DNA of 34,335 bases from Paracoccaceae bacterium (GCA_028874915.1 JAPPHA010000077.1:1-34335), one strand, 5' to 3'; positions 9,358 to 17,594 are shown, numbered from the stretch's first letter. Notes: generated by a model from the sequence alone, not told the origin. Numbers and translations: made by a program.

Positions 9358-10105
9358 TCAAACATCCTGCACTCGTGCCTCGAGGCGGCCAACCACTTTG
9401 AAACCCGGGTCTCCGGATCGGTTCCGTTTCGGGGCAGTTCGTAGCCCGGTGCCGGGGAAGATAGTCCGGGTCTGGTTGAGCTCGTCGAGCAGGCCGGCGA
9501 TGGCGGCGTCTCCGGCATTGCCGGCGCTGTCGAGAATGCGTACCCGGCGGATTCCCTCGCCAGGCTTCTGCCGCAACCGGCGGATGTGGCGATCCCGTTC
9601 GCGCCAGGCCGGATTGACGACGCGCGCCTCTGGTTCCGGATCGGCCAGCGCGTGCACCGGCAGTGCGTCAAGGTTGAACGCCTCGCGCATGGTCTTGAAG
9701 ACGTTCTCCTGCGACCATCGCGAGAACATCGCCCCGGCCACCCGCTCCAGGGGCATGCGGCCATTCGTGGTCACCAGCGGCACCTGGCGGCCGCTGTCCA
9801 GCCGGCGGCGGATCTGGCGGACCTCCGGACCGGCGTTCAGCCGCACCCGCTTCTCGGCAAGACGAACTGTGACCGTGCGGGTGGCGGCGGGGACGTGGAT
9901 CGGAACCGTGACCGTGCGGAAGTCCGCCTCCGGCCAGGGCTCTCCCCTGAACCCCTTGTGCCAGGTGATCACCGCAATCCCGCGCCGGGCCAGGCGCGCG
10001 AACAGGGCCGGGCTCCAGCCCTCCCGGTCGAAGACCAGCGTCAGCGCCGGCTCGGCCTCCGGCGAGACGGTGAGATCGGGCGCCTCCGGGCCCGGCAGCA
10101 GTTTC
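9358..10105 (-). pseudogene. C-terminal part of a DDE-type transposase
   Basis: The minus-strand frame gives a transposase catalytic region. Visible segments are ALTLVFDREGWSPALFARLA, RGIAVITWHKGF, GAMFSRWSQENVFKTMREAF, ARVVNPAWRERDRHIRRL and LLDELNQTRTIFPGTGLR. These match a broad group of IS4-like or unclassified transposases of about 500 aa, in which the DREG and WSQEN motifs carry acidic residues of the catalytic core. The N-terminal half, with the DNA-binding domain, is missing. Homology begins at about 10105, exactly where the composite palindrome starts. The last residues after FPGTGLR look shifted out of frame. I recognised it by motif only and cannot name the IS family. Confidence 0.7.
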
Positions 10106-10142
10106 GTCCATTTTAGACGAAATTTGTCCAAAATGGACCAAA
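10102..10142. promoter_or_regulatory. Composite palindrome upstream of the SDR gene
   Basis: Two adjoining inverted repeats occur here: TTTCGTC-(7 nt)-GACGAAA (10102-10122, perfect arms) and TTTGTCC-(5 nt)-GGAC(C)AAA (10123-10142, one extra base). Together they also form a larger 33-bp near-palindrome (10106-10138) with outer arms GTCCATTTT / AAAATGGAC. The element is 75 nt upstream of the SDR start codon and abuts the truncated end of the transposase. It could be a repressor operator, a transposon end, or both. Confidence 0.55.
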
Positions 10143-10217
10143 TTAACCTGTGGCTTGGTCGCGCCGCAAGGCATCTAATCATTGATTGCTAACAAGAACT
10201 GCTTCGGAGGCCATGTC

Positions 10218-11027
10218 ATGGACACACAGAGACTTGCGGGAAAGAATGTCATGATAACCGGTGCAGCCCAAGGAATGGGAGCGGCGAATGCCGAGTATTT
10301 CGCTGCACAAGGCGCAAATGTTTGTATCGGTGACGTCAACTTGGACGGCGTTCAGGAAGTCGCGGAGCGGATTAATGGTGCGGGCAACGGCAAGGCAGTC
10401 GCGCTAAGAATGGACGTGACCAACCGTGCCGACAATGCTTCCGCCGTGGCCAAGACTGTAGAGTCCTTTGGTTCGATCAATGTCGCGTTTCTGAACGCAG
10501 GAGTCAACAAGCCTCGGATGTTTATGGACATCGACGAAGACAACTGGGACATGATCATGAATATCAATGCCAAGGGTGTGCTCTTGGGCATGCAGGAAGC
10601 TGCGCGCGCCATGATTTCTCAAGGCCCGATGGAAGAGCATCCCTACAAGATCGTACCGGTCGGTTCGATCCTCTCACGCACTGCTTTTTTGGATGTGATC
10701 CCCTACAGTTGTTCAAAGTACGCGGTCCTGGCGATGATTATCGGTGGCGCCAAGGCGCTGTGGGAACACAAGATCACCGTCAATGGCTATGCCCCCGGTG
10801 TGGTACGAACCGAGCTTTGGGAACAACTCGACAAAGATCTGGTTGAAATCGGCATGTTCGAGGAAGAGGGCCAGTCGATGGACTACCTTGCTGACACGAT
10901 GATTACCATGAAGCGGTATTCCTACCCAGACGATGTCAAGGGTACGGCTGCGTTCCTATGTTCGGACGACTCCGACTACATGACCGGCCAGCTCATCATG
11001 ATCGACGGTGGTATAGTTATGCAATAG
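10218..11027 (+). CDS. Short-chain dehydrogenase/reductase (SDR)
   Basis: A classical cytoplasmic SDR of 269 residues, oxidising an alcohol or sugar with NAD(P)+. The cofactor motif TGAAQGMG lies near residue 15 and DVTNRAD and NAGVNKP are in place. The catalytic Ser is in VGSILS, and Tyr and Lys in PYSCSKYAVL. The C-terminal DYMTGQLIMIDGG is typical. The Asp in IGDVNLDG after the second strand favours NAD+ over NADP+. GGAGG at 10206-10210, 7 nt before the ATG, decides the start. It is a lone intact gene between two decayed transposase pieces. Its likely partners are the sugar-oxidising enzymes of the island that begins 0.9 kb downstream. The substrate is unknown. Confidence 0.92.
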   Translation: MDTQRLAGKNVMITGAAQGMGAANAEYFAAQGANVCIGDVNLDGVQEVAERINGAGNGKAVALRMDVTNRADNASAVAKTVESFGSINVAFLNAGVNKPRMFMDIDEDNWDMIMNINAKGVLLGMQEAARAMISQGPMEEHPYKIVPVGSILSRTAFLDVIPYSCSKYAVLAMIIGGAKALWEHKITVNGYAPGVVRTELWEQLDKDLVEIGMFEEEGQSMDYLADTMITMKRYSYPDDVKGTAAFLCSDDSDYMTGQLIMIDGGIVMQ

Positions 11028-11032
11028 GTCCC

Positions 11033-11240
11033 CGTACGGCTTGCGCCAGTCGAGAGCCTCGCTGAGCGGCCATGACAGTGCCCGCCGTTTCAGCGGCAGA
11101 TCCTTGTGCGCGATCAACGCCCGCATTGGATCAATGTCGGCCTCGGAGAAGCCACGCCCGCAGATGCGGATATGAAGTGGCGGGTTCAAGGAAGCGCCCG
11201 CGCCTTTGTCGGTGCGTCGTCTGCCTGCATTGGGCGCCAT
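11033..11240 (-). pseudogene. DUF4338 (DruA-like) N-terminal fragment
   Basis: The minus strand reads RICGRGFSEADIDPMRALIA, followed by KRRALSWPLSEALDWRKPYG. This resembles the beginning of DUF4338 proteins, found both in mobile elements and as DruA of the Druantia defence system. The similarity stops at about 11033, six bases beyond the SDR stop codon, so only some 60 residues survive. An ATG at 11240 could be the old start. Given its size it cannot be functional. The identification is from memory of the family pattern and is moderate only. Confidence 0.5.
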
Positions 11241-11921
11241 GGATTGAGGTCCTCTGGCCGCTTGCCTCCCGGGCACAGGTTTCCGGATACCCTGTAGTCC
11301 ACTTCGGCGGGTTCTTGCCGTTCAGGCCAAGGGCCGGAGCTACTGGAACGACCTGCGAGCCGAATGGCTTCGATCCAATCGCGCAGAATCGGTTTTGCCC
11401 CTATCGTTGCACCACCCGACGAAATTTCAGGTAGGCACGAGTAGGTCGGTCCGCTGCATTCGATTTCCGATGGCTGAGGCAATTTCGGGTGGCACGGGCG
11501 CATGGTAGACGCATCCAGAAACCGGCCGCCATTTCACATCATAACAGTCAGAAAATTTGCGGTGCTTCTGGGGATTGATTGAGGAACCCTACAACCCGAG
11601 TTCAATCAAAACGACTACGGCGTGACGATCTGCAAGTCGACCGAACCGGTTGTCCCCGGGGACCCGACACTTCTGGCCGGGAACCGAAAAAAGAACTTGC
11701 TGACCGCCCATTGAAACGACGTACCGGTTATGACGACCGTGTTGGGAAAACATTTGCGGGCGGATTGATGTCATTGTGGTTTCGGTGGGATGAACACGCC
11801 GCCGGGAACATGGTGCAGGGGTTCCAACGCTGAACCGGGCACGAAATGATCGTTCACAAAGTGACATGGTGCCCGAGATCATTCGCCGCAACGAAATCAT
11901 GTTGGCCGATGGACAAAGTGC
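11241..11921. other. Gene-poor stretch, probable decayed mobile DNA
   Basis: No complete gene seen in 681 nt. A plus-strand frame across about 11325-11430 reads AKGRSYWNDLRAEWLRSN, which has protein-like composition but no family I recognise; it may be a broken gene. The rest shows nothing on either strand. The composition and the neighbouring DUF4338 and transposase pieces suggest the decayed interior of a mobile element. Confidence 0.35.
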
Positions 11922-12938
11922 TCAGTAATCTGGTGCCACAGCCACACCTTGGCGTTGTGAACTCTTGCAAGCCAACGCAATTGCCAGCGCAGCACGACCG
12001 TCATGTTCCGTGGTACTTGGCGTGCGACCATCAGTTACCGCGCCGTAGAACTCATCCAAAGCATTGTAAAATGAGGTGTCGTAGCGTTCGAGGAAGAAGT
12101 GCTTGAGTGGCGCCCTGGCTTCGGTCGTGGTTCCCGACCACCGGATCAGCGGATCAATGTGGTGGTTCAAGGTCTGCAACATGCCTTCGGTTCCGAAGAC
12201 TTCCAACCGCTGATCGAACCCGTAGATACAGGCACGTGAGTTGTTGATATGTGCAATCGCGCCGGAGGGCATCATCAACGTGGTCATGGCGAGGTCCACG
12301 TCGCCCTCGGCACCGATGTCCGGATCAAATACGCAGGACCCGGCGGAAAATACCTTTTCGGGACGTTCGCCCGCGATCCAGCACAGAAGGTCTATGTCGT
12401 GGATCTGCGCATCCAAGAAATAACCGCCTGAGGCGCGAACGTAGTCGATCGGTGGGGGGGCAGGTTCGCGGCTGGTGCTCATCAGGAAATTGACTTTTCC
12501 CAGTTCGCCATTGGCGACGGCTTTCCGCACCGCCGCGTTGTCGGGATCGAAACGCCGGTTGAACCCGAGCATGAAGGGCACCGGGTAGGCCTTTAGCGTG
12601 GCAAGGCAGGAATCGACACGCTCCAGGGTGTTATCAAGCGGCTTTTCGCAATATATTGACTTCCCGGCCATCGCAGCCGCAGCGATGTAATCAACATGCG
12701 TATTCGTCGGCGTCGCGATGACCACCGCGTCGACCTTCGGGCTGTCCAGCACCTCTTCGAGTTCCGACGACGCCCGGCCACCGTACATCGCCGTGACGCG
12801 TTCAGCCGAAGCGCGGTTGGGATTTAAGACATACTCCAGTCGCAGACCGGGGTGAGAGTTGAGCTTCGGCCCGTATACATGCGCCATGCGCCCGCTGCCC
12901 AACAGCCCGATCCCCAAGGTATCGGTCGATTCAGCCAT
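11922..12938 (-). CDS. Gfo/Idh/MocA dehydrogenase, inositol 2-dehydrogenase-like
   Basis: A cytoplasmic NAD(P)-dependent oxidoreductase of 338 residues. The Rossmann motif GIGLLGSGRMAHVYG is at the N-terminus. The catalytic lysine is in SIYCEKPLDN, and the second catalytic motif GYFLDAQIHDIDLLCWIAGE has the Asp/His pair typical of inositol 2-dehydrogenases and relatives. The start at 12938 overlaps the last 8 bases of the GMC oxidoreductase gene and has GAGG (minus strand) 7 nt upstream, so the two are translationally linked. It probably oxidises a polyol or a sugar made or admitted by the island's other products. myo-Inositol is possible but unproven. Confidence 0.88.
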   Translation of the reverse strand: MAESTDTLGIGLLGSGRMAHVYGPKLNSHPGLRLEYVLNPNRASAERVTAMYGGRASSELEEVLDSPKVDAVVIATPTNTHVDYIAAAAMAGKSIYCEKPLDNTLERVDSCLATLKAYPVPFMLGFNRRFDPDNAAVRKAVANGELGKVNFLMSTSREPAPPPIDYVRASGGYFLDAQIHDIDLLCWIAGERPEKVFSAGSCVFDPDIGAEGDVDLAMTTLMMPSGAIAHINNSRACIYGFDQRLEVFGTEGMLQTLNHHIDPLIRWSGTTTEARAPLKHFFLERYDTSFYNALDEFYGAVTDGRTPSTTEHDGRAALAIALACKSSQRQGVAVAPDY

Positions 12939-14526
12939 CGGTATCCTCAAGAATGATAGCGGCCCCTTTTTCACCAATCATAATCGACGCCGCGTTAGTG
13001 TTACCGGTCACGATGCGCGGCATGATCGAGGCATCTACAACTCGCAATCCGCCGAGACCGTGCACTCTTAACCGCGGATCGACGACCGCATCGGCGCCGA
13101 CACCCATTTTACAGGATCCGACCGGATGTAGAAGCGACAGGCCCGATGCGCGGCAATACTCGATAAGCTCGTCGTCGCTTTGCACATCTTTGCCGGGCGA
13201 AATCTCATACTCCAAACAGTTGGCCATTGGAACAGTGCTTGCAATCTTTCGTCCGAATTTCAACCCAGAAATTGCGGCCCGGCGGTCCGCCTCCGAGGCG
13301 AAGAAATTGAACTGAATCGCTGGCTGGTCTTTTGGATGCGGTGTCTTGATCCGGACATGCCCTTTGGATTCGGGTCGCATATGCTCGGCCAGGATCGTGA
13401 CGCCGGAAAACGGGTACGGTTTCAGCTCTTCGTTCGTACACCAAGCCATGAAGGTGACCATCATGTCCGGGCGGTCAATGTCTGGCCCGGAACGTATGAA
13501 AGTGTTGGAATAATTACCGTTGTCGGCAAAGGGCCCGGTTCGAAACAGCAGGTAGCGCAACAGTTGCCATCCACCCTTGATCTTGTTGTTGTAAAGGTCG
13601 TTGACCGTCGACTTGACCTTGGAACGGTACTCGGCGCCGATACCGAAGTGGTCCTGCAGATTTTCGCCCACACCGGGCAGGTCGTGCCGAACCTTCACTC
13701 CAGCGGCCTGCAGCAGCGCACCTGGGCCGATGCCGGACAGTTGCAGAAGTTGCGGCGAGTTGAACGCGCCACCGCACAAGATGACCTCTCGCAGGGCGCG
13801 TGCGTCATGCCGCCCTGCCTTATCGGTCCAGATTACGCCCGTGGCGCGTTTTTCATCCAAAACGATGGATTCGACATGGGAATTCAGTTTCAGGTCAATT
13901 CTCTTCATCGCAGACCCGCGCAAATAACCCGACGCCGTACTCCAGCGCCGGCCATTGCGTGTGGTCGTCTGAACATATCCCGTGCCCTCTTGCTGAGCAC
14001 CGTTGAAATCGTTGTTTCGCGGAACGCCAAGGGCCTCGGATGCGGCATGAAACGCTTCGCCCAACCTGTGAGTGGCGCGCAGATCCGAAACAGAGACCGG
14101 TCCGCCCGTTCCATGGAAGTCGTCGGCACCGCGTTCCTGATCTTCACACGACTTGAAAAAGGGCAACACTCCGTCCCAGCCCCAGCCGGTGCATCCCTCC
14201 GCTTCCCACCCGTCAAAGTCCTCGGGCTGGCCACGCATGTAGATCATGCCGTTGATCGCGCCGGTCCCGCCCAACACCTTTCCGCGTGGCTGGAAAAGCT
14301 TGCGACCGTTCAGATGCGGCTCCGGTTCGCTCTCGTAGCACCAGTTCACTGTCGGATTTGCGTAGAGCATCGAGTAACCGAGTGGAATATGAATTAACGG
14401 ATTCCGATCCTGCCCGCCGGCTTCAAGCAACAGCACCGAAAGGCCAGCCTCACCTAGCCTCCCCGCGACTGCGCAGCCCGCCGAGCCGGCGCCTATGACG
14501 ATGAAGTCGAATTCCTGACCGTTCAT
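12931..14526 (-). CDS. GMC family FAD oxidoreductase (choline dehydrogenase-like)
   Basis: A 531-residue glucose-methanol-choline family flavoprotein that oxidises an alcohol or sugar hydroxyl. The FAD-binding motif DFIVIGAGSAGCAVAGRL starts at residue 6, the second FAD region LGGTGAINGMIYMRG at about residue 85, and the GMC signature GGAFNSPQLLQLSGIGP follows in the middle. The catalytic His is in LHPVGSCKMG and the C-terminal His/Asn position reads TGNTNAASIMIGEKG. No signal peptide is seen, so it is cytoplasmic or membrane-associated. GGAG upstream on the minus strand fixes the ATG at 14526. It leads a two-gene unit with the inositol-dehydrogenase-like gene and is divergent from the regulator gene. 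Confidence 0.92.
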   Translation of the reverse strand: MNGQEFDFIVIGAGSAGCAVAGRLGEAGLSVLLLEAGGQDRNPLIHIPLGYSMLYANPTVNWCYESEPEPHLNGRKLFQPRGKVLGGTGAINGMIYMRGQPEDFDGWEAEGCTGWGWDGVLPFFKSCEDQERGADDFHGTGGPVSVSDLRATHRLGEAFHAASEALGVPRNNDFNGAQQEGTGYVQTTTRNGRRWSTASGYLRGSAMKRIDLKLNSHVESIVLDEKRATGVIWTDKAGRHDARALREVILCGGAFNSPQLLQLSGIGPGALLQAAGVKVRHDLPGVGENLQDHFGIGAEYRSKVKSTVNDLYNNKIKGGWQLLRYLLFRTGPFADNGNYSNTFIRSGPDIDRPDMMVTFMAWCTNEELKPYPFSGVTILAEHMRPESKGHVRIKTPHPKDQPAIQFNFFASEADRRAAISGLKFGRKIASTVPMANCLEYEISPGKDVQSDDELIEYCRASGLSLLHPVGSCKMGVGADAVVDPRLRVHGLGGLRVVDASIMPRIVTGNTNAASIMIGEKGAAIILEDTDG

Positions 14527-14694
14527 CTCGTACTCCCGAATCTGGGCACAGCACACCCCATGACCCTCTAAACCTGACACAAAGGGGCCGATCGTCAGAA
14601 CAAACGAAATGTCAGATTTGGATAAATCCAGTCTTGTGTGTTACGGTACCTTTTGGGCCGGACCACGGGTCCCGACGCCGACGGAGCCACAGCA
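14527..14694. promoter_or_regulatory. Divergent promoter region with TGGAT-AA-ATCCA palindrome
   Basis: These 168 nt separate the GMC gene (minus) from the regulator gene (plus) and must hold both promoters. A perfect palindrome TGGAT-AA-ATCCA occupies 14619-14630, preceded by TT. The octamer TTTGGATA (14617-14624) recurs at 16425-16432, downstream of the regulator gene. I could not assign convincing -35/-10 pairs. The palindrome is a candidate binding site for the adjacent regulator. Confidence 0.45.
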
Positions 14695-16398
14695 ATGACG
14701 CGCGAGGAGATGATCCGAATTTTGAGCTTCGTCGATGCAACGCGAGAGTTGGCGCAAGATCGTACGCGGCTATCGGCCACTGATCCCCGGTGGAATATCA
14801 TCTCTTACGCGATGCGGCGCCACCTTGAGGGAAAGATGTTGACGATCACTTCACTGGCTTCGGCTGCGGATGTTCCCTATGGTACGGCAATGCGGCGGAT
14901 CGGTGACCTGATTGACCAGGGATTTCTTATAAAACGAAGCCGATCCAAGTCAGGCAAATCGTTTTCCTTGCATCCAACTCGTAAACTGATCGGCGAGTTC
15001 GAATCCTTTGCAATGCAGTTCAAGGCCATGGTTGGCAACACTTTTGGATTCACAAATCACGAGGGTGGCATGCAAAACTTTTATTTCGGTGGTTCTTACA
15101 TGGCCTCGCGCATTCTGCCCTATCCCAGCGCAATGCGCGCTGGGATAGGATATGAACGAACCTTCCGAATTCTCAGCCCGATCGATCCGACGTTCAAGAC
15201 GCTCAGCGAGTTTTCATCCAATCTGGATGAACTTTGTGGAACCAAAATTGAAATTGTGAATCTACCACTTGATGAGTTGCACGACGAAATCATTGCCAAC
15301 GGTGAGTTAACCGAATCCAAGTACGATCTCATGGCCGTTGACCTGCCGTGGATTGGCGAGCTTGCCGAAGAAGGTGTTGTCGAACCGATAAGCGAGATCA
15401 TCACTGAGACCCGATACAGTTCGTCGGATTTTCACAATGCGGCCTGGCGCGGGTCTTCTTGGCGCGGCGTACAGTACGGCTTGCCGATTCAGCCTACCGC
15501 CGAGGTGCTTTTTTGCCGCGAAGACCTGTTCGCAAAGGCCGACCTAACCATTCCAGTCACAACACAGGATGTGCTGTTTGCCGCTCGTATGCTGCATCGT
15601 TCGGCGTTTAATCTGTCCGGAATTGTGATGAATTTCGGGCGCGGCACACCCGTAGCGCACACGTTCATCCAAACCCTGGCCGATTTCGGACAGCCGATCA
15701 TAAATCTCAAGCCACTTGGTGACGAGTTCGACGTCAGTGAATTGTCGGGTGAAAACTACCGACCAATCCTTGACACGGCTGCAGCCCGAGACACTGCCGA
15801 ATATTTGATGGAACTGCTGCAGTTCGCTCATCCAGAGAGCATGAAATGCAATTGGGACCGGCGCATCCGTATCTTCAGCGAAGGTCACGCGGCGATGACC
15901 TATGGCTGGAGCATTCGCGCGGCCGCATTCGAGAAAGATGAGTCTTCGCCCGCACATGGGCATGTTGCTTGTGTTCCGCATCCAAGTGCTCCTGGGCAAC
16001 GGCGTGTTTCTCCGATCGGCGGTTTCTCTCTGGCGATCCCCAGTGGTCTTACTGATCGGCGCAAGCAGGCGGCGTGGAAGGTCATGGAGTACCTCACGCG
16101 ACCCGAATTGATGAAATGGTATGTTCAGAATGGTAACTTGACGAGCCCACGCTTTTCCACCAGTGCCGATCCCGAGGTCCAGGCTGCCAGCAAACTCATC
16201 GGCGAAATCGACGGAATGGAAAGACGGGGCGAGATTCAGATTTGGCCCCGCCCGCCGATCCCGGAATTCAGCGACATGCTCAGCATTATCGGCGACGAAA
16301 TCCATGGAATGTTGCAGGGGGACCTGTCTGTCGGCTTGGCTCTAGCCAATACGCAAGCGCGCATCGATCAGTTGATGCGACAGAATGGCCGTTACTGA
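14695..16398 (+). CDS. HTH regulator fused to an ABC solute-binding-protein domain
   Basis: A 567-residue protein with no signal peptide. Residues about 32-95 form a MarR/IclR-like winged helix: helices around ISYAMRRHLE, the HTH MLTITSLASAADVPYGTAMR and RIGDLIDQGFLIKR, then the wing SRSKSGKSF. From about residue 155 the protein matches family-1 (MalE-like) extracellular solute-binding proteins: TKIEIVNLPLDELHDEI, YDLMAVDLPWIGELAEEG, SWRGVQYGLPIQPTAEVLFC, EGHAAMTYGWSI and AAWKVMEYLTRPELM. It is therefore probably a cytoplasmic one-component regulator that senses a sugar through a captured binding-protein domain. GGAG at 14683-14686 supports the ATG at 14695. It is divergent from the GMC gene and upstream of the ABC importer, the classic position of a local regulator. 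The alternative, a mis-annotated periplasmic receptor, is disfavoured by the HTH and the missing signal. Confidence 0.8.
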   Translation: MTREEMIRILSFVDATRELAQDRTRLSATDPRWNIISYAMRRHLEGKMLTITSLASAADVPYGTAMRRIGDLIDQGFLIKRSRSKSGKSFSLHPTRKLIGEFESFAMQFKAMVGNTFGFTNHEGGMQNFYFGGSYMASRILPYPSAMRAGIGYERTFRILSPIDPTFKTLSEFSSNLDELCGTKIEIVNLPLDELHDEIIANGELTESKYDLMAVDLPWIGELAEEGVVEPISEIITETRYSSSDFHNAAWRGSSWRGVQYGLPIQPTAEVLFCREDLFAKADLTIPVTTQDVLFAARMLHRSAFNLSGIVMNFGRGTPVAHTFIQTLADFGQPIINLKPLGDEFDVSELSGENYRPILDTAAARDTAEYLMELLQFAHPESMKCNWDRRIRIFSEGHAAMTYGWSIRAAAFEKDESSPAHGHVACVPHPSAPGQRRVSPIGGFSLAIPSGLTDRRKQAAWKVMEYLTRPELMKWYVQNGNLTSPRFSTSADPEVQAASKLIGEIDGMERRGEIQIWPRPPIPEFSDMLSIIGDEIHGMLQGDLSVGLALANTQARIDQLMRQNGRY

Positions 16399-16400
16399 CC

Positions 16401-16416
16401 ATTGGGATAACCCAAT
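16401..16416. promoter_or_regulatory. Perfect inverted repeat ATTGGG-ATAA-CCCAAT
   Basis: Arms 16401-16406 and 16411-16416, immediately after the regulator stop codon and upstream of the binding-protein gene. It shares the pattern TTGG-(6 nt)-CCA with the palindrome in the divergent region at 14618-14630. It could be an operator or a weak terminator hairpin; no T-run follows. Confidence 0.45.
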
Positions 16417-16441
16417 AAATTCATTTTGGATATTTGACGCG

Positions 16442-16491
16442 TTGAACAGTCTTCCGGCCAACGAGTAGTCTGAACACACCAATCGGTGTGT
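16442..16491 (+). promoter_or_regulatory. Candidate promoter and operator of the ABC operon
   Basis: TTGAAC at 16442-16447 and TAGTCT at 16466-16471 (18-nt spacing) are a plausible promoter. Directly after it is a perfect inverted repeat ACACACC-AATC-GGTGTGT (16474-16491), where a repressor could block initiation or where an RNA hairpin would form at the 5' end. The start codon of the binding protein follows 71 nt later. Confidence 0.4.
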
Positions 16492-16562
16492 GGGGTTTGC
16501 AAGCCGGTTTGTCGAATTCGGCGCGAATCGCACATGGGAAAGTGTTTAGGGAGAAAGGCGAA

Positions 16563-17525
16563 ATGAACTTATCCAAATTGACTAAGTTGACCGCAGCCAT
16601 CGCCGTTGCGACCGGGACCATGGTGACCGCAGGAGCGGCCGCAGACATCAGCATGGCGTTCATCGTCAAAGACATGAACAATCCTTACTATTGGCGCATG
16701 GGCGAAGGAGCCAAACGCGCAGCGGACGAACTCGGAATCGAGTTGTCGTATGTCTCCGCTGAATTCAATGGCGACATCGAGGGGCAGATTGCGGTTGTCG
16801 AAACCGAAATCGTGAAGGGCCATGATGCTATCGTGCTGGTGCCAATGAATGGCACCGCATTGATTCCCAAGGTGATGGAAGCAAACGCCGCCGGAATTCC
16901 GGTGATCACTGCCGACACTCGCGTCGACGACGGCCCGGCAAAGGTTGAGACGTTTGTCGGCCTCGACGAAAAGACATCCTTTGCCGGCATGGCTCAGTGG
17001 GTAGTGGATCAACTTGGCGGCAAAGGCCAAATTGCGATCCTGGAAGGATTCCGGGGCAGCTCGACTGCTGAGCTTCGTCTACAGGGTATGATGGAGGTGT
17101 TCGACGCCAACGACGGTATCGAGGTCGTCGCCTCAATCGCGGCGGACTGGGATCAGGAAAAAGGGCTGAAAGCGTCTGAGGACATCCTGCAGGCCAACCC
17201 GGAAGTTGACGCTATCATCGGTTCCAACGACCTGATGGCGCTTGGTGCGGTTCAGGCCGTGAAGGGCGCTGGCAGACTTGATGAAATCATCATCGTGGGT
17301 GACGATGCCATCCCGTCTGCATTGGCTTCACTGCGGTCCGGAGAGTTGAATGCAACCATCGACGGGAACACAGACCTTGTTGGATATGAGGCCGTGATGG
17401 CAGCCTATCGACATGTGACCGAGGGAGAGGTTCTAGTTGAGTGGATCGTCGTGGAATCATCGATCATGACCGCCGAAGATGTGACCCAGGAATATCTCGA
17501 CGGCCGTGGCATTACGTTGGAATAG
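16563..17525 (+). CDS. Sugar ABC transporter periplasmic binding protein
   Basis: A 320-residue ribose/galactose-type (Peripla_BP_4) receptor. A Sec signal peptide covers about residues 1-29 (KLTKLTAAIAVATGTMVTAG, cleavage after AAA). The mature chain starts DISMAFIVKDMNNPYYWRMG, the typical first strand and ligand-stacking aromatics. Conserved segments are ETEIVKGHDAIVLVPMN, GIPVITADTRV, AILEGFRGSSTAELRLQG and VDAIIGSNDLMALGAVQA. The start is set by AGGGAG (16548-16553) and by the signal peptide. It precedes its ATPase and permease genes, with an attenuator-like hairpin between. The sugar or polyol bound is unknown. Confidence 0.93.
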   Translation: MNLSKLTKLTAAIAVATGTMVTAGAAADISMAFIVKDMNNPYYWRMGEGAKRAADELGIELSYVSAEFNGDIEGQIAVVETEIVKGHDAIVLVPMNGTALIPKVMEANAAGIPVITADTRVDDGPAKVETFVGLDEKTSFAGMAQWVVDQLGGKGQIAILEGFRGSSTAELRLQGMMEVFDANDGIEVVASIAADWDQEKGLKASEDILQANPEVDAIIGSNDLMALGAVQAVKGAGRLDEIIIVGDDAIPSALASLRSGELNATIDGNTDLVGYEAVMAAYRHVTEGEVLVEWIVVESSIMTAEDVTQEYLDGRGITLE

Positions 17526-17545
17526 GTCGATCCGACAATTTACCG

Positions 17546-17581
17546 ATGCCGGCCAGTCTCGATTCTGGTCGGCATTTTCTT
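17546..17581 (+). terminator. Attenuator-type terminator after the binding-protein gene
   Basis: An 11-bp stem (ATGCCGGCCAG / CTGGTCGGCAT, one G-U pair) with an 8-nt loop, followed by TTTTCTT. It sits between the binding-protein and ATPase genes and would let the receptor be made in excess, as is common in sugar ABC operons. Confidence 0.85.
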
Positions 17582-17594
17582 AGGGGCTGGACAA

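Noticed and set aside
11033-11240. Druantia defence system
   Set aside because: Only a short DruA-like N-terminal piece is present; no helicase or partner genes, and transposase debris is next to it.
13180-14397. Plus-strand open frame (405 codons)
   Set aside because: Shadow of the GMC oxidoreductase gene.
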